Shown here: piece by piece, positions 45,877 through 55,055 of the stretch | Layout of the letters: the number at the start of each line of letters is the position of its first letter | Numbering within the stretch: the first letter of the stretch is position 1 | NCBI RefSeq assembly: GCF_001485475.2 | Contig: NZ_DF977001.1 | Span: forward strand, 248,001 to 312,000 | Source of the DNA: Tepidanaerobacter syntrophicus | GTDB taxonomy: Bacteria; Bacillota; Thermosediminibacteria; Thermosediminibacterales; Tepidanaerobacteraceae | Direction: 5' to 3' | DNA length: 64,000 bases | The notes under the pieces: model-generated | What the model saw: the letters and a program-made list of their open reading frames with translations, nothing else | What the model was told of the DNA's origin: nothing | The model's database searches: none | Position numbers and translations under genes: made by a program

Positions 45877-47091
45877 CTATAATATTACAAAACTATAATT
45901 GTCTAGTGATAAGAGTTCCTTTATTTCTTCAATGTGTTCTTCGCTCGTGGTTTCTAATTCCAGCTCAACTTTAGCATATCCTATTGGTATATCCCTACTT
46001 GAACGGTTGTGGGTAACTGATAGTACATTTGCTCCCGTATCCGCTAAGCGATTAAGCAATATGCCAAGTGTGCCGGGTCTGTCCGGTATAAGTGTATTAA
46101 TAAAGACTTTTCTACCGCTTTTTACAAGGCCGCTGTCTATTATCCTTGACAACATATTAACATCTATATTTCCGCCGCTTAGCAATGCGACTATTTTTTT
46201 ATCTTTTAACTGCCCCATCCTATTTAAAAGTGCTGCAACAGACGCAGCTCCAGCTCCTTCGGCAATTACTTTTGCACGTTCCATTAACAGCAAAATTGCA
46301 TTTGCTATTTCGTCTTCATCAACTGTAACAATATTGTCTACATACCGCTTAACAATTTCAAAAGTAATTTTGCCCGGAGTCTTTACTGCAATTCCGTCTG
46401 CTATGGTAGGCATGCCATCTACCGTTGTTATACGATCTTTAAAAATCGACTCAGCCATTGATGGCATATTTTTACTCTGCACCCCTATTATTTTAATATC
46501 TGGTTTTATGCTTTTTGTTGCAACAGCTATACCGGATATAAGGCCGCCTCCTCCTACGGGAACAATAATAATATCCGTATCAGGCAAGTCTTCGAGAATT
46601 TCAATACCTATAGTCCCTTGTCCTGCTATCACTTCCGGATCGTCAAAGGGATGAATAAAAACGGCTCCTGTTTCTTCTTGGATTTCCCTTGCTTTTTCAT
46701 AGGCTTCATCATATAAATGTCCGTGGAGTATAACTTCAGCTCCATAACCGCGGGTTGCCGCAATTTTTGACAAAGGCGCATGTTTAGGCATTACGATCGT
46801 TGCTTTTATTCCATAAGCTTTAGCAGCCATCGCAACTCCTTGAGCATGGTTTCCGGCGGAGGCAGCTATTACTCCCTTTTTCTTATACTTTTTAGGTAAA
46901 TGAGCTATTTTATTAAATGCCCCTCTGATTTTAAATGAACCTGTTTTCTGCAGATTTTCCATTTTTAAATAAATAGAGTTTCCTGTCATCTCGCTAAAAG
47001 TGGTGTTATGTACCAATCCTGTATTGTACGCCACATTATTTAGAGTTTTTCTAGCCTCTTCAATATCATCTAAACCTATTATATTCTCCAT
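45877..47091 (-). CDS. ilvA: Threonine ammonia-lyase (dehydratase) with ACT domain
   Basis: A 404-aa PLP enzyme deaminating threonine to 2-oxobutyrate. The PLP Lys is in KTGSFKIRGAF near residue 54; the Gly loop is PVGGGGLISG near 181. The C-terminal ACT domain, from about residue 325 (TLIPDRPGTLGILLNRLADTGANVLSVTHNR; quoted in part), suggests effector control. The length fits the short catabolic/TdcB-like or IlvA short form. ATG at 47091 behind AAAGGTGG is chosen over GTG at 47100. Both biosynthetic (isoleucine) and catabolic roles are possible. Confidence 0.93.
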   Translation of the reverse strand: MENIIGLDDIEEARKTLNNVAYNTGLVHNTTFSEMTGNSIYLKMENLQKTGSFKIRGAFNKIAHLPKKYKKKGVIAASAGNHAQGVAMAAKAYGIKATIVMPKHAPLSKIAATRGYGAEVILHGHLYDEAYEKAREIQEETGAVFIHPFDDPEVIAGQGTIGIEILEDLPDTDIIIVPVGGGGLISGIAVATKSIKPDIKIIGVQSKNMPSMAESIFKDRITTVDGMPTIADGIAVKTPGKITFEIVKRYVDNIVTVDEDEIANAILLLMERAKVIAEGAGAASVAALLNRMGQLKDKKIVALLSGGNIDVNMLSRIIDSGLVKSGRKVFINTLIPDRPGTLGILLNRLADTGANVLSVTHNRSSRDIPIGYAKVELELETTSEEHIEEIKELLSLDNYSFVIL

Positions 47092-47236
47092 GGCTACCAC
47101 CTTTTTAAGTATCTACATGTTATATAAATATTTTAACTCATAACAGCAATTTATTCCAGAGTCTCATTGCTAATGTGTAAATCAAGACTTTTAAGTATTC
47201 TTTATATAGAAGCTTTTTAAAAATATAGCTGTGCAT

Positions 47237-47278
47237 ACAAAAACCGGCTGCAAATAGTCTACAATTATTGCAGCCGGT
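47237..47278 (-). terminator. Rho-independent terminator of thiT
   Basis: ACCGGCTGCAA / TTGCAGCCGGT stem with a loop of about 13 nt, then TTTTTG on the minus strand, 13 nt past the thiT stop. Confidence 0.9.
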
Positions 47279-47290
47279 AAAAATAAAATC

Positions 47291-47935
47291 TTATTCGCTT
47301 TTTATAACTTGCCTTTTTAAGCTTTCAATTGTATTTCTTATTTGAGGAATCATTGCAACTAAAACACATATTAGAATGTTGGTCCCCAGCACTGTTCCAT
47401 TTACAGCTATAGAATATAAAATAGGGCTCATACCTTCAGGTGCAAAAGATGCAAAGAATATAACGCCTGAAAGGAAGCTGGAAAATATCTGCCCTAAACC
47501 TCCTGCAATTATACCGAGAATCAAATTCTTACGGAAAAATCCGGCAATCCCCCAAGCTGCAAAAGCCAATATATAATCCAAAAATACTTGAAAAGGATGT
47601 AGGATGTAGGGGTCTTGAACAAGTTGTAAAAGACCATAAGTTGTTCCGGCTATAAATCCTGCAGCAGGTCCAAAAATATAAGCATAAATGAAAATAGGCA
47701 GCGGGCTCGCCAGCGTTATCGAACCTCCTTGAGGCCAACGATACAGCCGGATATAGGAAAGTATGAAGGCAACCGCAACGCAAAGACCTCCATATACCAT
47801 AGCTCTCGTATCAAACTTCGCGTGTTTTCCTATCATTGAAATTATGATAACAAAAGCAACTATAGCCAGTAAAACAACCCATGTAAGCGGAGTTATTTCA
47901 GCAAAATCCTCAAACAAACCGGCAGCAAAATTCAA
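47291..47935 (-). CDS. thiT: Thiamine ECF transporter substrate-binding protein ThiT
   Basis: A 214-aa membrane protein, S-component of an energy-coupling-factor transporter. Six hydrophobic segments are visible. The family block GGSITLASPLPIFIYAYIFGP lies near residue 70 (in part: GGSITLASPLPIF), and the HPFQVFLDYILAFAAWG block near 116 corresponds to the thiamine-binding region. The N-terminus carries an extra hydrophobic stretch (about residues 18-38). Start is TTG at 47935 behind GGAGGAGGTGAG. The ATPase modules are not in the window. A TPP riboswitch lies directly upstream, supporting thiamine transport. Confidence 0.93.
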   Translation of the reverse strand: MNFAAGLFEDFAEITPLTWVVLLAIVAFVIIISMIGKHAKFDTRAMVYGGLCVAVAFILSYIRLYRWPQGGSITLASPLPIFIYAYIFGPAAGFIAGTTYGLLQLVQDPYILHPFQVFLDYILAFAAWGIAGFFRKNLILGIIAGGLGQIFSSFLSGVIFFASFAPEGMSPILYSIAVNGTVLGTNILICVLVAMIPQIRNTIESLKRQVIKSE

Positions 47936-47984
47936 ATAAACTCACCTCCTCCCCAAACAAAACTTTATGTCCGGAGAGTAGATG

Positions 47985-48015
47985 GCAAAAAGCCGCTACA
48001 CAAGGTCAGCGGCTT
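47985..48015 (-). terminator. Intrinsic terminator controlled by the TPP riboswitch
   Basis: On the minus strand AAGCCGCT, a 10-nt loop, AGCGGCTT, then TTTGCC. It lies between the TPP aptamer and thiT, about 50 nt before the thiT start, so it is the likely off-state attenuator. Confidence 0.85.
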
Positions 48016-48035
48016 ACTATATTCAAATCCTAAAA

Positions 48036-48120
48036 CCACTTTCCTACGCTAGTATTACCTAGAACAGGTTCAAGGGTCAGTGAATCACTCACTATCTCAG
48101 CTATCTTGCTCCCCTAGTGG
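48036..48120 (-). promoter_or_regulatory. TPP riboswitch (THI element)
   Basis: The minus strand carries the full conserved core: CTAGGGGAGC, GCTGAGATAGTGAG, ACCCTTGAACCTG, and TACTAGCGTAGGAAAGTGG. It is followed by an intrinsic terminator and then thiT. TPP binding should stop transcription of the thiamine transporter gene. Confidence 0.97.
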
Positions 48121-48145
48121 ACATAAACATATTTAATTTAATTAA

Positions 48146-48174
48146 ACTATAACACAAAGCTAAGGAGATATCAA
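48146..48174 (-). promoter_or_regulatory. Sigma-A promoter of the thiT transcript
   Basis: On the minus strand TTGATA (48169-48174), 17 nt, TATAGT (48146-48151), about 25 nt upstream of the TPP aptamer. Confidence 0.75.
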
Positions 48175-48188
48175 GTAAAACCGAAAAA

Positions 48189-49559
48189 CTATATACAGAA
48201 ATTTTCGTTAATACTTAAGTCCTTTTTAAGCAATATTATGCCTTCTGAAGAATAGCGAGAGCAGAGAACCCCTAATGAAGCCATTATATAATTGGAATCT
48301 ATCAAAACCCTAGCGTTTTGAGTTGGAAGTAATTTTTCACTTTTTTCCGGGCAACGTAAACTTTCCAATATTTTCTTGCCTCTTGGTAATTTTGTAAGTG
48401 CGCCACCAGTCCCAATTATCCATTTTACTTTTGTAAGATCTTTGCCTGTTGCTATGGCATATTTGCCAGCAGGTCCAAAAAGATACTTTATTTTACCTGC
48501 ATGACGTTCAAGTCCAGTTTTGCAAGCTATTTGTGTCAAATACTCTGCAAGTTTTATTTCTTGAGGAGTTGAGGGTATGGGCGGCAGTTTTTCTAGAGCC
48601 TCCTTAACATCAAATCCTAAAATTTTCGTAGATTTTTCATAGCCTACAATTTCTATTACATGATAACGGTTTATAAATATTCCTAAATCTCCTTCTACTG
48701 TTCTTTTTGCTTCCGGTTCAGGTGCTATTAATATTTTCGCTATTTCTTCTGAGTTTTCAGCTACAGAATGGACATCGGTAGTAGCTCCGCCTACATCGAC
48801 AACCAATAAATCGCCTATTTCTTCTTTTAGAGCTTTAGCAGCGTTCATAACCGCTCCAGGCGTCGGCATAATAGGCCCATCTACAAAAGTACGAATTTTT
48901 TCCATGCCTGGCGCCTTAATGATATGTTCTTCAAATACTTGCTGTATAACCTTTCGAGCAGGTTCCACCACCAATTCATCAATACGAGGATAGACATTGT
49001 CAACAAAAAATATCTGATTTTTGTCTTTAAAAATTTCTCCTATCTCATCTCTGGCAGCTATATTCCCTGCATAAATTACAGGAATATCCATTTTAAGTTC
49101 TGTAATTTTTTTCGCATTATATATAACTGTATCTTTTTCTCCATAATCTACCCCGCCTGCAATCAATATTATGTTAGGTTTTATCTCTGATATTTTTTTA
49201 AGATCGGCCAGTGTTAGCATTCCGGCAGTAACCATCCGAATAATGGCGCCTGCTCCAAGCGCTGCCTCTTTAGCTGCCTTAACTGTCATATCATATACAA
49301 GACCGTGCACCGTCATCTTTAAACCACCGGCTGCACTGCTAGAAGCCATTATTTTCCCCCATTGAATCTTATCTTCCACTTGCTGCTCTAAATCTTTTAT
49401 TGCATTCTTAAGACCAACCGTTACATCTCCATCTTCTACAGTCGTCGGAGCAATTCCCTGTCCTAGAAATTCTGGACAGGAGGTGCGAATACCATTAAAG
49501 GCATTAACTATTGTAGTAGTGCTTCCAATCTCCGCTACTAAAACATCTATATTCAGCAT
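48189..49559 (-). CDS. MutL/GlmL-like ASKHA ATPase associated with ornithine aminomutase
   Basis: A 456-aa protein of the MutL (GlmL) family first known from glutamate mutase operons; not DNA-repair MutL. The N-terminal phosphate loop VAEIGSTTTIVNAF and a second one, VVDVGGATTDVHSV near residue 250, mark an actin/Hsp70-type ATPase; IGTGGALTKLPRG near 392 is the third nucleotide-contact block. Relatives are thought to help B12-dependent mutases. Here it ends the ornithine operon, 57 nt after oraE, with no glutamate mutase gene in view. A role in reactivating or protecting OraSE is inference. Confidence 0.85.
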   Translation of the reverse strand: MLNIDVLVAEIGSTTTIVNAFNGIRTSCPEFLGQGIAPTTVEDGDVTVGLKNAIKDLEQQVEDKIQWGKIMASSSAAGGLKMTVHGLVYDMTVKAAKEAALGAGAIIRMVTAGMLTLADLKKISEIKPNIILIAGGVDYGEKDTVIYNAKKITELKMDIPVIYAGNIAARDEIGEIFKDKNQIFFVDNVYPRIDELVVEPARKVIQQVFEEHIIKAPGMEKIRTFVDGPIMPTPGAVMNAAKALKEEIGDLLVVDVGGATTDVHSVAENSEEIAKILIAPEPEAKRTVEGDLGIFINRYHVIEIVGYEKSTKILGFDVKEALEKLPPIPSTPQEIKLAEYLTQIACKTGLERHAGKIKYLFGPAGKYAIATGKDLTKVKWIIGTGGALTKLPRGKKILESLRCPEKSEKLLPTQNARVLIDSNYIMASLGVLCSRYSSEGIILLKKDLSINENFCI

Positions 49560-49616
49560 ACAAAAATCTCCTTAAAACTGAATAGAAAACTTTTTAACAA
49601 CCAGATTCGACCAAAA

Positions 49617-51812
49617 TCATTCAAGGCTTCTATTTCTTAGTGATTCAACTATAAAACTTGCTACATCGATTCCTTTTGTGCCTCTGCCAAAGCCGGCATC
49701 AAGTCCTGCATCTTTTGCAGTTTCATTTGTAATCTGAGTTCCGCCTCCAACAAGAATAATGTTGTTGCGTATACCTTTTTCGATGCAAATATCATTTAGC
49801 TTTTTCATATTAATTTTGTGAATATCCGCATGAGTAATTATAGTGCTTATTAAAATTGCATCTGCATCAATTTCTATAGCTGCATCAACTACTTTTTCTA
49901 TGGGGACAGAAGTGCCTAAATAATGGCACTGAAATCCAAAGCTCTCAAGGCCACCATGTTTTATATCAATAATTTCTCTCATGCCAACAGAGTGCTCATC
50001 TTCTCCGACTGTTGCTGCAACAACTTTAATAGGGTGATTGTTCACATAATTTCTAATTTCATCAGCTGAAAGAAGTTTATGTTTTTCAGGTATTTTTAAA
50101 TCATTGGGATCTATCTCGAAATCTACTTTTCCTTTTATTTCCAAATATGTGCCTTCAGCAGGCTGCATAATTTCTTTGTGAATAACCTCTATTTCAGTAA
50201 GGCCAAGTCTTTTTCCTATTTCAAGACCTGCAGCTTCCGCTATCCTTTCTTCTGCCGGCAAAAATACATTAAGGCAAATACACCCATCTCCAAACCATTC
50301 CACTTCTGGTTTTAAAAGGTTATTCTCTCGGAGATGCTCTGTTTGTTTAAGTCTTGCTTCTACATTATCATTTTCGTCTAATTCATCTATATAAGCAATC
50401 TTATTAGGGTTGCAAAAGGTACAGCCTCCTATAAGGTCGCATGGTTTTTTTGCCCAACTCGGAATATGATTATCTCCAAAGTGTTCACAGACCGGCGCTA
50501 TATAATCTTCATCACGTTTTACAATTGTACCTGCGCCAACGCCTCCATCTATTTTTCTTGCAATTCCGTCTCCGTTTCTTTCTGGGTACATCCCTGAATC
50601 AACAAAAAAGCCCTGTTCCACTGCGCTAAAATAGCCACCAACTTTTATAATTTCTTCAAGGAACAAAACAGCCCTTTCTTTAAGTTCACGTACTTTCGCT
50701 CCGAGGGGACCGTCTCTTTTTATTTGAACCATTTCTGTTAGGCTATCCATGCCAACTAAAGCTTGTTTTGCTGTATCAACTGCTTGAACATTATAATAAT
50801 GCCATGGAACGTTTCTGCCTTCATCTGGAGTTATAGTACTTTGAATGTCTGCACTTGTTAGCCTAGATATGAGTAAGTTTAATACATGAGTGACTGTTGC
50901 TTCCCGAGTACTAGATTCAATGTATTTTGTATTCATTTGAGCCCGCATTCTGTAACCGTCGAAAAGTTCTCTTAATGTAACAGCATATGGAAGATCTATT
51001 CTGAGATTAGGTGCCGGTGGAGCAGTAGGAGGTACCGTTGAAAGACAAATATTCTCTCGTTTCATACCAATATTTAAAGAATACATGCAATTTATAGCAT
51101 GTTGAACTATAAGCTCCGGCATAACTTTCCAAGCTTCTCGCGCAGTGGCATTGGCATTGTGTGCACCATCTATTTGAACTATATCCCCCCATGCCATAAT
51201 CTTTTTAGCTACAGCAGCATCAACGAAAGATCTAACCATATTAATATTTCTATATAATACATTATACTGGGGATCCTGATGTGCCCCATTTACCCCTTCT
51301 TCTGCGAAAAGTACAGCCATTTCCGGTCCTGCTACGCCACTGATATAAGAATGGAAATTAATTGGCCTTCCAACTTCATCTTCGATTAAATCAAGAGCCT
51401 TTCGAGTAGCTCTTAGTTGTTTACGTGTAATAGGAACTCCTCCAACGCCTTCAGGCGTCCCCTCGATCAATCCATCAAAATGGCTTTGCCCAGCAGTTCT
51501 GATTACCATAATATGATCCGCCCCATGCCAAGCGGCCATTCGCATACGTCTAATGTCATCCTCAAAACGTCCGGAAGCAATTTCAGTTGTAATTATGCAA
51601 TCCGGCTGAGGATCAATATTCCCAAAATATTTTGCGGCCGGCAGAGGAATACTATTCTTTAATCCTGATGATGTTTGATGGTATTCAAAAGGGCCTAATT
51701 TTTGATTTTTTACTTTCTCCCGCCAGTGCCATCCTCTGCGCCGAGGTCTATAGTTTTTAAGATCATTCAATATCTCATCTATATCAATTTTCTTATCTTT
51801 CTCTAAGCTCAT
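49617..51812 (-). CDS. oraE: D-ornithine 4,5-aminomutase, large subunit (B12- and PLP-binding)
   Basis: A 731-aa catalytic subunit that moves the terminal amino group of D-ornithine to give 2,4-diaminopentanoate. The TIM-barrel part is residues about 1-570; the C-terminal Rossmann B12 domain has base-off motif Asp605-x-His607-x-x-Gly610 (DEHSVG). Lys618, 11 residues after that His, matches the PLP-binding lysine spacing known from Clostridium sticklandii OraE (His618/Lys629). GGGTQI near residue 695 closes the B12 site. ATG follows GAGGAGATATAAAA, 2 nt after oraS. Confidence 0.97.
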   Translation of the reverse strand: MSLEKDKKIDIDEILNDLKNYRPRRRGWHWREKVKNQKLGPFEYHQTSSGLKNSIPLPAAKYFGNIDPQPDCIITTEIASGRFEDDIRRMRMAAWHGADHIMVIRTAGQSHFDGLIEGTPEGVGGVPITRKQLRATRKALDLIEDEVGRPINFHSYISGVAGPEMAVLFAEEGVNGAHQDPQYNVLYRNINMVRSFVDAAVAKKIMAWGDIVQIDGAHNANATAREAWKVMPELIVQHAINCMYSLNIGMKRENICLSTVPPTAPPAPNLRIDLPYAVTLRELFDGYRMRAQMNTKYIESSTREATVTHVLNLLISRLTSADIQSTITPDEGRNVPWHYYNVQAVDTAKQALVGMDSLTEMVQIKRDGPLGAKVRELKERAVLFLEEIIKVGGYFSAVEQGFFVDSGMYPERNGDGIARKIDGGVGAGTIVKRDEDYIAPVCEHFGDNHIPSWAKKPCDLIGGCTFCNPNKIAYIDELDENDNVEARLKQTEHLRENNLLKPEVEWFGDGCICLNVFLPAEERIAEAAGLEIGKRLGLTEIEVIHKEIMQPAEGTYLEIKGKVDFEIDPNDLKIPEKHKLLSADEIRNYVNNHPIKVVAATVGEDEHSVGMREIIDIKHGGLESFGFQCHYLGTSVPIEKVVDAAIEIDADAILISTIITHADIHKINMKKLNDICIEKGIRNNIILVGGGTQITNETAKDAGLDAGFGRGTKGIDVASFIVESLRNRSLE

Positions 51813-51814
51813 TT

Positions 51815-52219
51815 TTATATCTCCTCTGATAAAATATTACTAAAAATCCCGGGATTCGAAATATCAATCATAAGCGCTTCTTTTATCCCTTCCCAGCCGC
51901 GTCCACTTGCAAGCTCATTTCCAGCTTGTTCCAGAGGAATATTCTTAAAGAGAGAATACTTTAGCACTACGTTGCCTGCTCCTTTTCCTAAAAGGTTTAT
52001 TTCGACACACTTATCTACTATTGCTTTTGCTGTTAAACTATTAAATCCCATTCGCAATAACACTGAGCGTTCAATAGAAGGAGAAGTATGAGTTTTTGCA
52101 AGCTCAATCAAGGGTTTTACAACCTGCTCAGTAAGCTCCCAGAATTTATCTTTTAGTTCTTCCTCTGTAAGGTTGGCTAAGTGCTTTCTGCGTTCTTCAA
52201 AATCATCTTTTCGCTGCAT
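51815..52219 (-). CDS. oraS: D-ornithine 4,5-aminomutase, small subunit
   Basis: A 134-aa partner of OraE; all of it is helical and without known catalytic residues. The pattern ERRKHLANLTEEELKDKFWELTEQVVKPLIELAKTHTSPSIERSVLLRMGF (in part: RKHLANLTEEELKDKFWEL and SIERSVLLRMGF) is family-typical. It ends 2 nt before oraE and begins 22 nt after ortB. Confidence 0.94.
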   Translation of the reverse strand: MQRKDDFEERRKHLANLTEEELKDKFWELTEQVVKPLIELAKTHTSPSIERSVLLRMGFNSLTAKAIVDKCVEINLLGKGAGNVVLKYSLFKNIPLEQAGNELASGRGWEGIKEALMIDISNPGIFSNILSEEI

Positions 52220-52241
52220 ATTTTCACCCCTTAAACCTTTT

Positions 52242-53654
52242 TTATGGTGCTAGCTCATCAAGAGTATTTTTTATATAATTTACATCGCTTTTTGTATCTT
52301 CAGCCAAAAATGTAATATCTTCAGGACGAATTTTGCTTTTGCTGTAGGCTGTAACACAATTTTTTACATATGATCTCTTCATTTTATCTAAATCCATATC
52401 TTTTACTCTTATCTGTGAAGGATGCTCAGGAATAACTATTCGTTCTCCGGGTTTATCATCAGCAGGATCGCCTCTTCTTACTTCAATCCCCATTAATTTT
52501 GCAAAAGTCAACTGCGCGCTTGGCAGTTTTCCCGCTCCTGTATATTCAGTTTCCTGTACCACTATAATTTCGTCTTCATTCATTTCCTGAGCTATTGCAA
52601 AAGCCGCTGCCAGGGATGTATTTCCTGCAGGTCCTCTCTCCATTCCTTCTAACTGTGCAAGGGCTTCAGTTATATAAAATACCTCGCCTTGGCTTACCGT
52701 AACATATCGGTCCAGGTATCTTAAAGGTCTTGCAGCATTTCTCGGGACATCTGTTCTATCGGGCCAAGTAGCAAAAGGAACACCAAAACCTGTATGTCCA
52801 GTTGTAAACGATTTTCTATTGAAATCCCTGTCACTTGCCATATGGAGGCCTTCAAGATTTACGCTCGCTCCAATAACTTTTGTGTTTTTGCACCCTGCTT
52901 TTAAAAGGCCGCGAGCAGTACCTGTTACATTGCCTCCACCAGCATGAGTTATTATAACTGCAGTCGGCTCTTTGCCTGTTCTAGTCTTTACTTGCTCGGC
53001 AAGCTCATATCCAAGTGTTTCGATACCCGAAATTGCAAAAGGTGTATAAAGGGATGCATTAAAATATCCTGTTTTTTCTAATAAGCATAAAGATGTATAA
53101 AAAAGTTCTGGTCCAACTGTAAGTTGTACTACTTCAGCCCCTAATGCCTCACACTTTCGACCTTTTTCCAATATTTCAGGTTGGCCTTTACCTTTACTAT
53201 CGAACACTTCTTGGACAACTATGCACTTTAAACCGTTTATAGCCGCTTGAGAAGCTACAGCCGCTCCATAGTTGCCACTGGTAGCTGCGATTATACCCTC
53301 ATAACCCAATGCCTTAGCTCTGTATGCTGACACAGAAGCCCGTCGGTCTTTAAAGCTTCCCGAAGGATTGGCAGCTTCATCTTTTATAAAAATTCTTGCA
53401 CCCTTGCCGGGAGCCGATATCATGCGTGCGATTTTAGTTAAATTTCGAAGTTCAATCAAGGGGGTGTTCCCTACGCTTGTATAAGATTGAATTTCCCTAA
53501 TTTCATTTAATGTATATCCTACCTCTTTCATCATTTTTTCATATTCGAATGCAATACTGCCTGATTCAAAATCATTGTAATCTATGCCGACTGCGTTCTT
53601 CATTATCTCGTTTTTTCTATTCATAACGGCATCATAGCTCATATCACTATTCAT
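52242..53654 (-). CDS. ortB: 2-amino-4-ketopentanoate thiolase, beta subunit
   Basis: A 470-aa PLP-fold protein of the threonine-synthase/TrpB superfamily. With OrtA it cleaves 2-amino-4-oxopentanoate with CoA into acetyl-CoA and alanine. The PLP Lys is in NPSGSFKDRRAS near residue 105, and a Gly-rich phosphate loop is THAGGGNVTG near 240. The ATG at 53654 behind GGGAGGTGAAGAAA is chosen over upstream codons to 53690. It overlaps ortA by 8 nt. Confidence 0.95.
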   Translation of the reverse strand: MNSDMSYDAVMNRKNEIMKNAVGIDYNDFESGSIAFEYEKMMKEVGYTLNEIREIQSYTSVGNTPLIELRNLTKIARMISAPGKGARIFIKDEAANPSGSFKDRRASVSAYRAKALGYEGIIAATSGNYGAAVASQAAINGLKCIVVQEVFDSKGKGQPEILEKGRKCEALGAEVVQLTVGPELFYTSLCLLEKTGYFNASLYTPFAISGIETLGYELAEQVKTRTGKEPTAVIITHAGGGNVTGTARGLLKAGCKNTKVIGASVNLEGLHMASDRDFNRKSFTTGHTGFGVPFATWPDRTDVPRNAARPLRYLDRYVTVSQGEVFYITEALAQLEGMERGPAGNTSLAAAFAIAQEMNEDEIIVVQETEYTGAGKLPSAQLTFAKLMGIEVRRGDPADDKPGERIVIPEHPSQIRVKDMDLDKMKRSYVKNCVTAYSKSKIRPEDITFLAEDTKSDVNYIKNTLDELAP

Positions 53655-53955
53655 TTTCTTCACCTCCCAAAATCTTCCTAAGCTCAGCACCGATTGTCAA
53701 TAGTTCAGCTACCGGTTTTCCAAAATTGTGTTCATATTCAGGATTAACTTTAACCAATTCTCCTTTTGCCTTTCTTCCTATAACCGTTTCAATCTCAATT
53801 TCATCGCCCATTATGGCATCATGTGTGGCAAATCCCTTTTGCCACACTTCCAAGGGTACGCTTTGCGTATCTTGAGGTAAATTAGAACTTCTTTCTGATG
53901 GTTTTAATTCTATGCGATGTATTTGGACCCAATCTCCCTTTTTAGCGCTTATCAA
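53647..53955 (-). CDS. ortA: 2-amino-4-ketopentanoate thiolase, alpha subunit
   Basis: A 102-aa small subunit with an all-beta look (KKGDWVQIHRIEL, then IEIETVIGRKAKGELVKVNPEYEHNFG in part: GRKAKGELVKVNPEYEHNFG), typical of OrtA. The start is TTG at 53955, immediately after the ord stop and behind GGGGGTG. Needed by OrtB for activity according to family knowledge. Confidence 0.92.
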   Translation of the reverse strand: MISAKKGDWVQIHRIELKPSERSSNLPQDTQSVPLEVWQKGFATHDAIMGDEIEIETVIGRKAKGELVKVNPEYEHNFGKPVAELLTIGAELRKILGGEENE

Positions 53956-55002
53956 TTAAAAACACCCCCAGTGAGCAAGTTTCCTTATGTCTGACATTAA
54001 CGCAGCAGGCACTGGCAGATCCTTCATTGTGGTAAGCCCTGGTTTTGCAGCAATAACTTGCGGTATCATATTTACTGCTAAAGCAATCGTGCCCACCCCG
54101 CCAGGAATTTCCGGTTTTATGGCAAGGTTTATGTTCGGCATTCCTTCAATGATTATGTAATCGCCGGTTTCGACATTTTCTAATCCAGGATGTATTTGTT
54201 GAGGATGTTCTAAGACAATAATCGGCTCACCCTTTAACTTTCCTATTGCGGTGTGATAGCATCCCGCAACCATCCCCGGCTCAACTTTAACATAAGGAGT
54301 CTCTCTGAAAACTTTAGATATTATTGGTTTTCTCGTCTGTTCTATCTCATCAATCTCAAAACCTAAAGCTGAAGAAATCATCGCAATAGACTCATTAAAT
54401 CCAATGTGACCAACGATATTACCGTTTTTTAATCCGTTTTCAAATTCTTCTACTGTAGTCCCCACTCCCTGAGTCTTCATCACGGTTGTGCCAAATGGTG
54501 AAAGATCATTTACACGACGACCTGTGATTTTTTTTACGTCCATGCATGCTCCGGTTAATGCAATTATTAAGGTATCTAAAACAAAACCTGGATTTATACC
54601 GGTTCCAAGTATTGTTACATTATGTTCTTTCGCCAACATATCAAGTTTTTTAGATAATGTTGGCTCACTATAAAAAGGATATGCCATTTCCTCCGCAATT
54701 GTTATAACATTTTTACCACTTCCAATTATCTTCTCTATTTGAGGAAATACATCCTTTGTAAAAGATGATGTAGCAAGGAGGACAATGTCTGCTTTAGCGT
54801 TTAACACTTTGTCTTCATCGCATGATATCAAAACTCCGCATTTTTGACCTAAATCAATGACTTCGCCTAAATCCTTGCCATTTTTCTCAGGTCTTGAAGC
54901 TATCGCTCCAACAATATCCATGCCTTCTTTTTGCAAAATCATTTTTGCCATACCACTTCCCATTGCACCTAAACCCCATATAATAACTTTTACGTTGTCC
55001 AT
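53956..55002 (-). CDS. ord: 2,4-diaminopentanoate dehydrogenase
   Basis: A 348-aa NAD(P)-dependent enzyme oxidising 2,4-diaminopentanoate to 2-amino-4-ketopentanoate with ammonia release. The Rossmann fingerprint [15 protein letters not shown] is at residues 5-19. [15 protein letters not shown] near residue 133 is the DapB-like/Ord family mark. It directly adjoins ortA (TAA then TTG) and is 53 nt after orr. Confidence 0.95.
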   Translation of the reverse strand: MDNVKVIIWGLGAMGSGMAKMILQKEGMDIVGAIASRPEKNGKDLGEVIDLGQKCGVLISCDEDKVLNAKADIVLLATSSFTKDVFPQIEKIIGSGKNVITIAEEMAYPFYSEPTLSKKLDMLAKEHNVTILGTGINPGFVLDTLIIALTGACMDVKKITGRRVNDLSPFGTTVMKTQGVGTTVEEFENGLKNGNIVGHIGFNESIAMISSALGFEIDEIEQTRKPIISKVFRETPYVKVEPGMVAGCYHTAIGKLKGEPIIVLEHPQQIHPGLENVETGDYIIIEGMPNINLAIKPEIPGGVGTIALAVNMIPQVIAAKPGLTTMKDLPVPAALMSDIRKLAHWGCF

Positions 55003-55055
55003 ATTTTAATCTCCTCGTATAATAAAGTAATTAAAATTTATTGTTTACTTAAATA

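Noticed and set aside
45899-46654. 251-codon plus-strand frame
   Set aside because: Antisense to threonine dehydratase, which has intact PLP and ACT motifs; no ribosome site.
48189-49559. DNA mismatch-repair MutL
   Set aside because: The protein has ASKHA phosphate loops and the GlmL pattern; it lacks the GHKL ATPase motifs of repair MutL.
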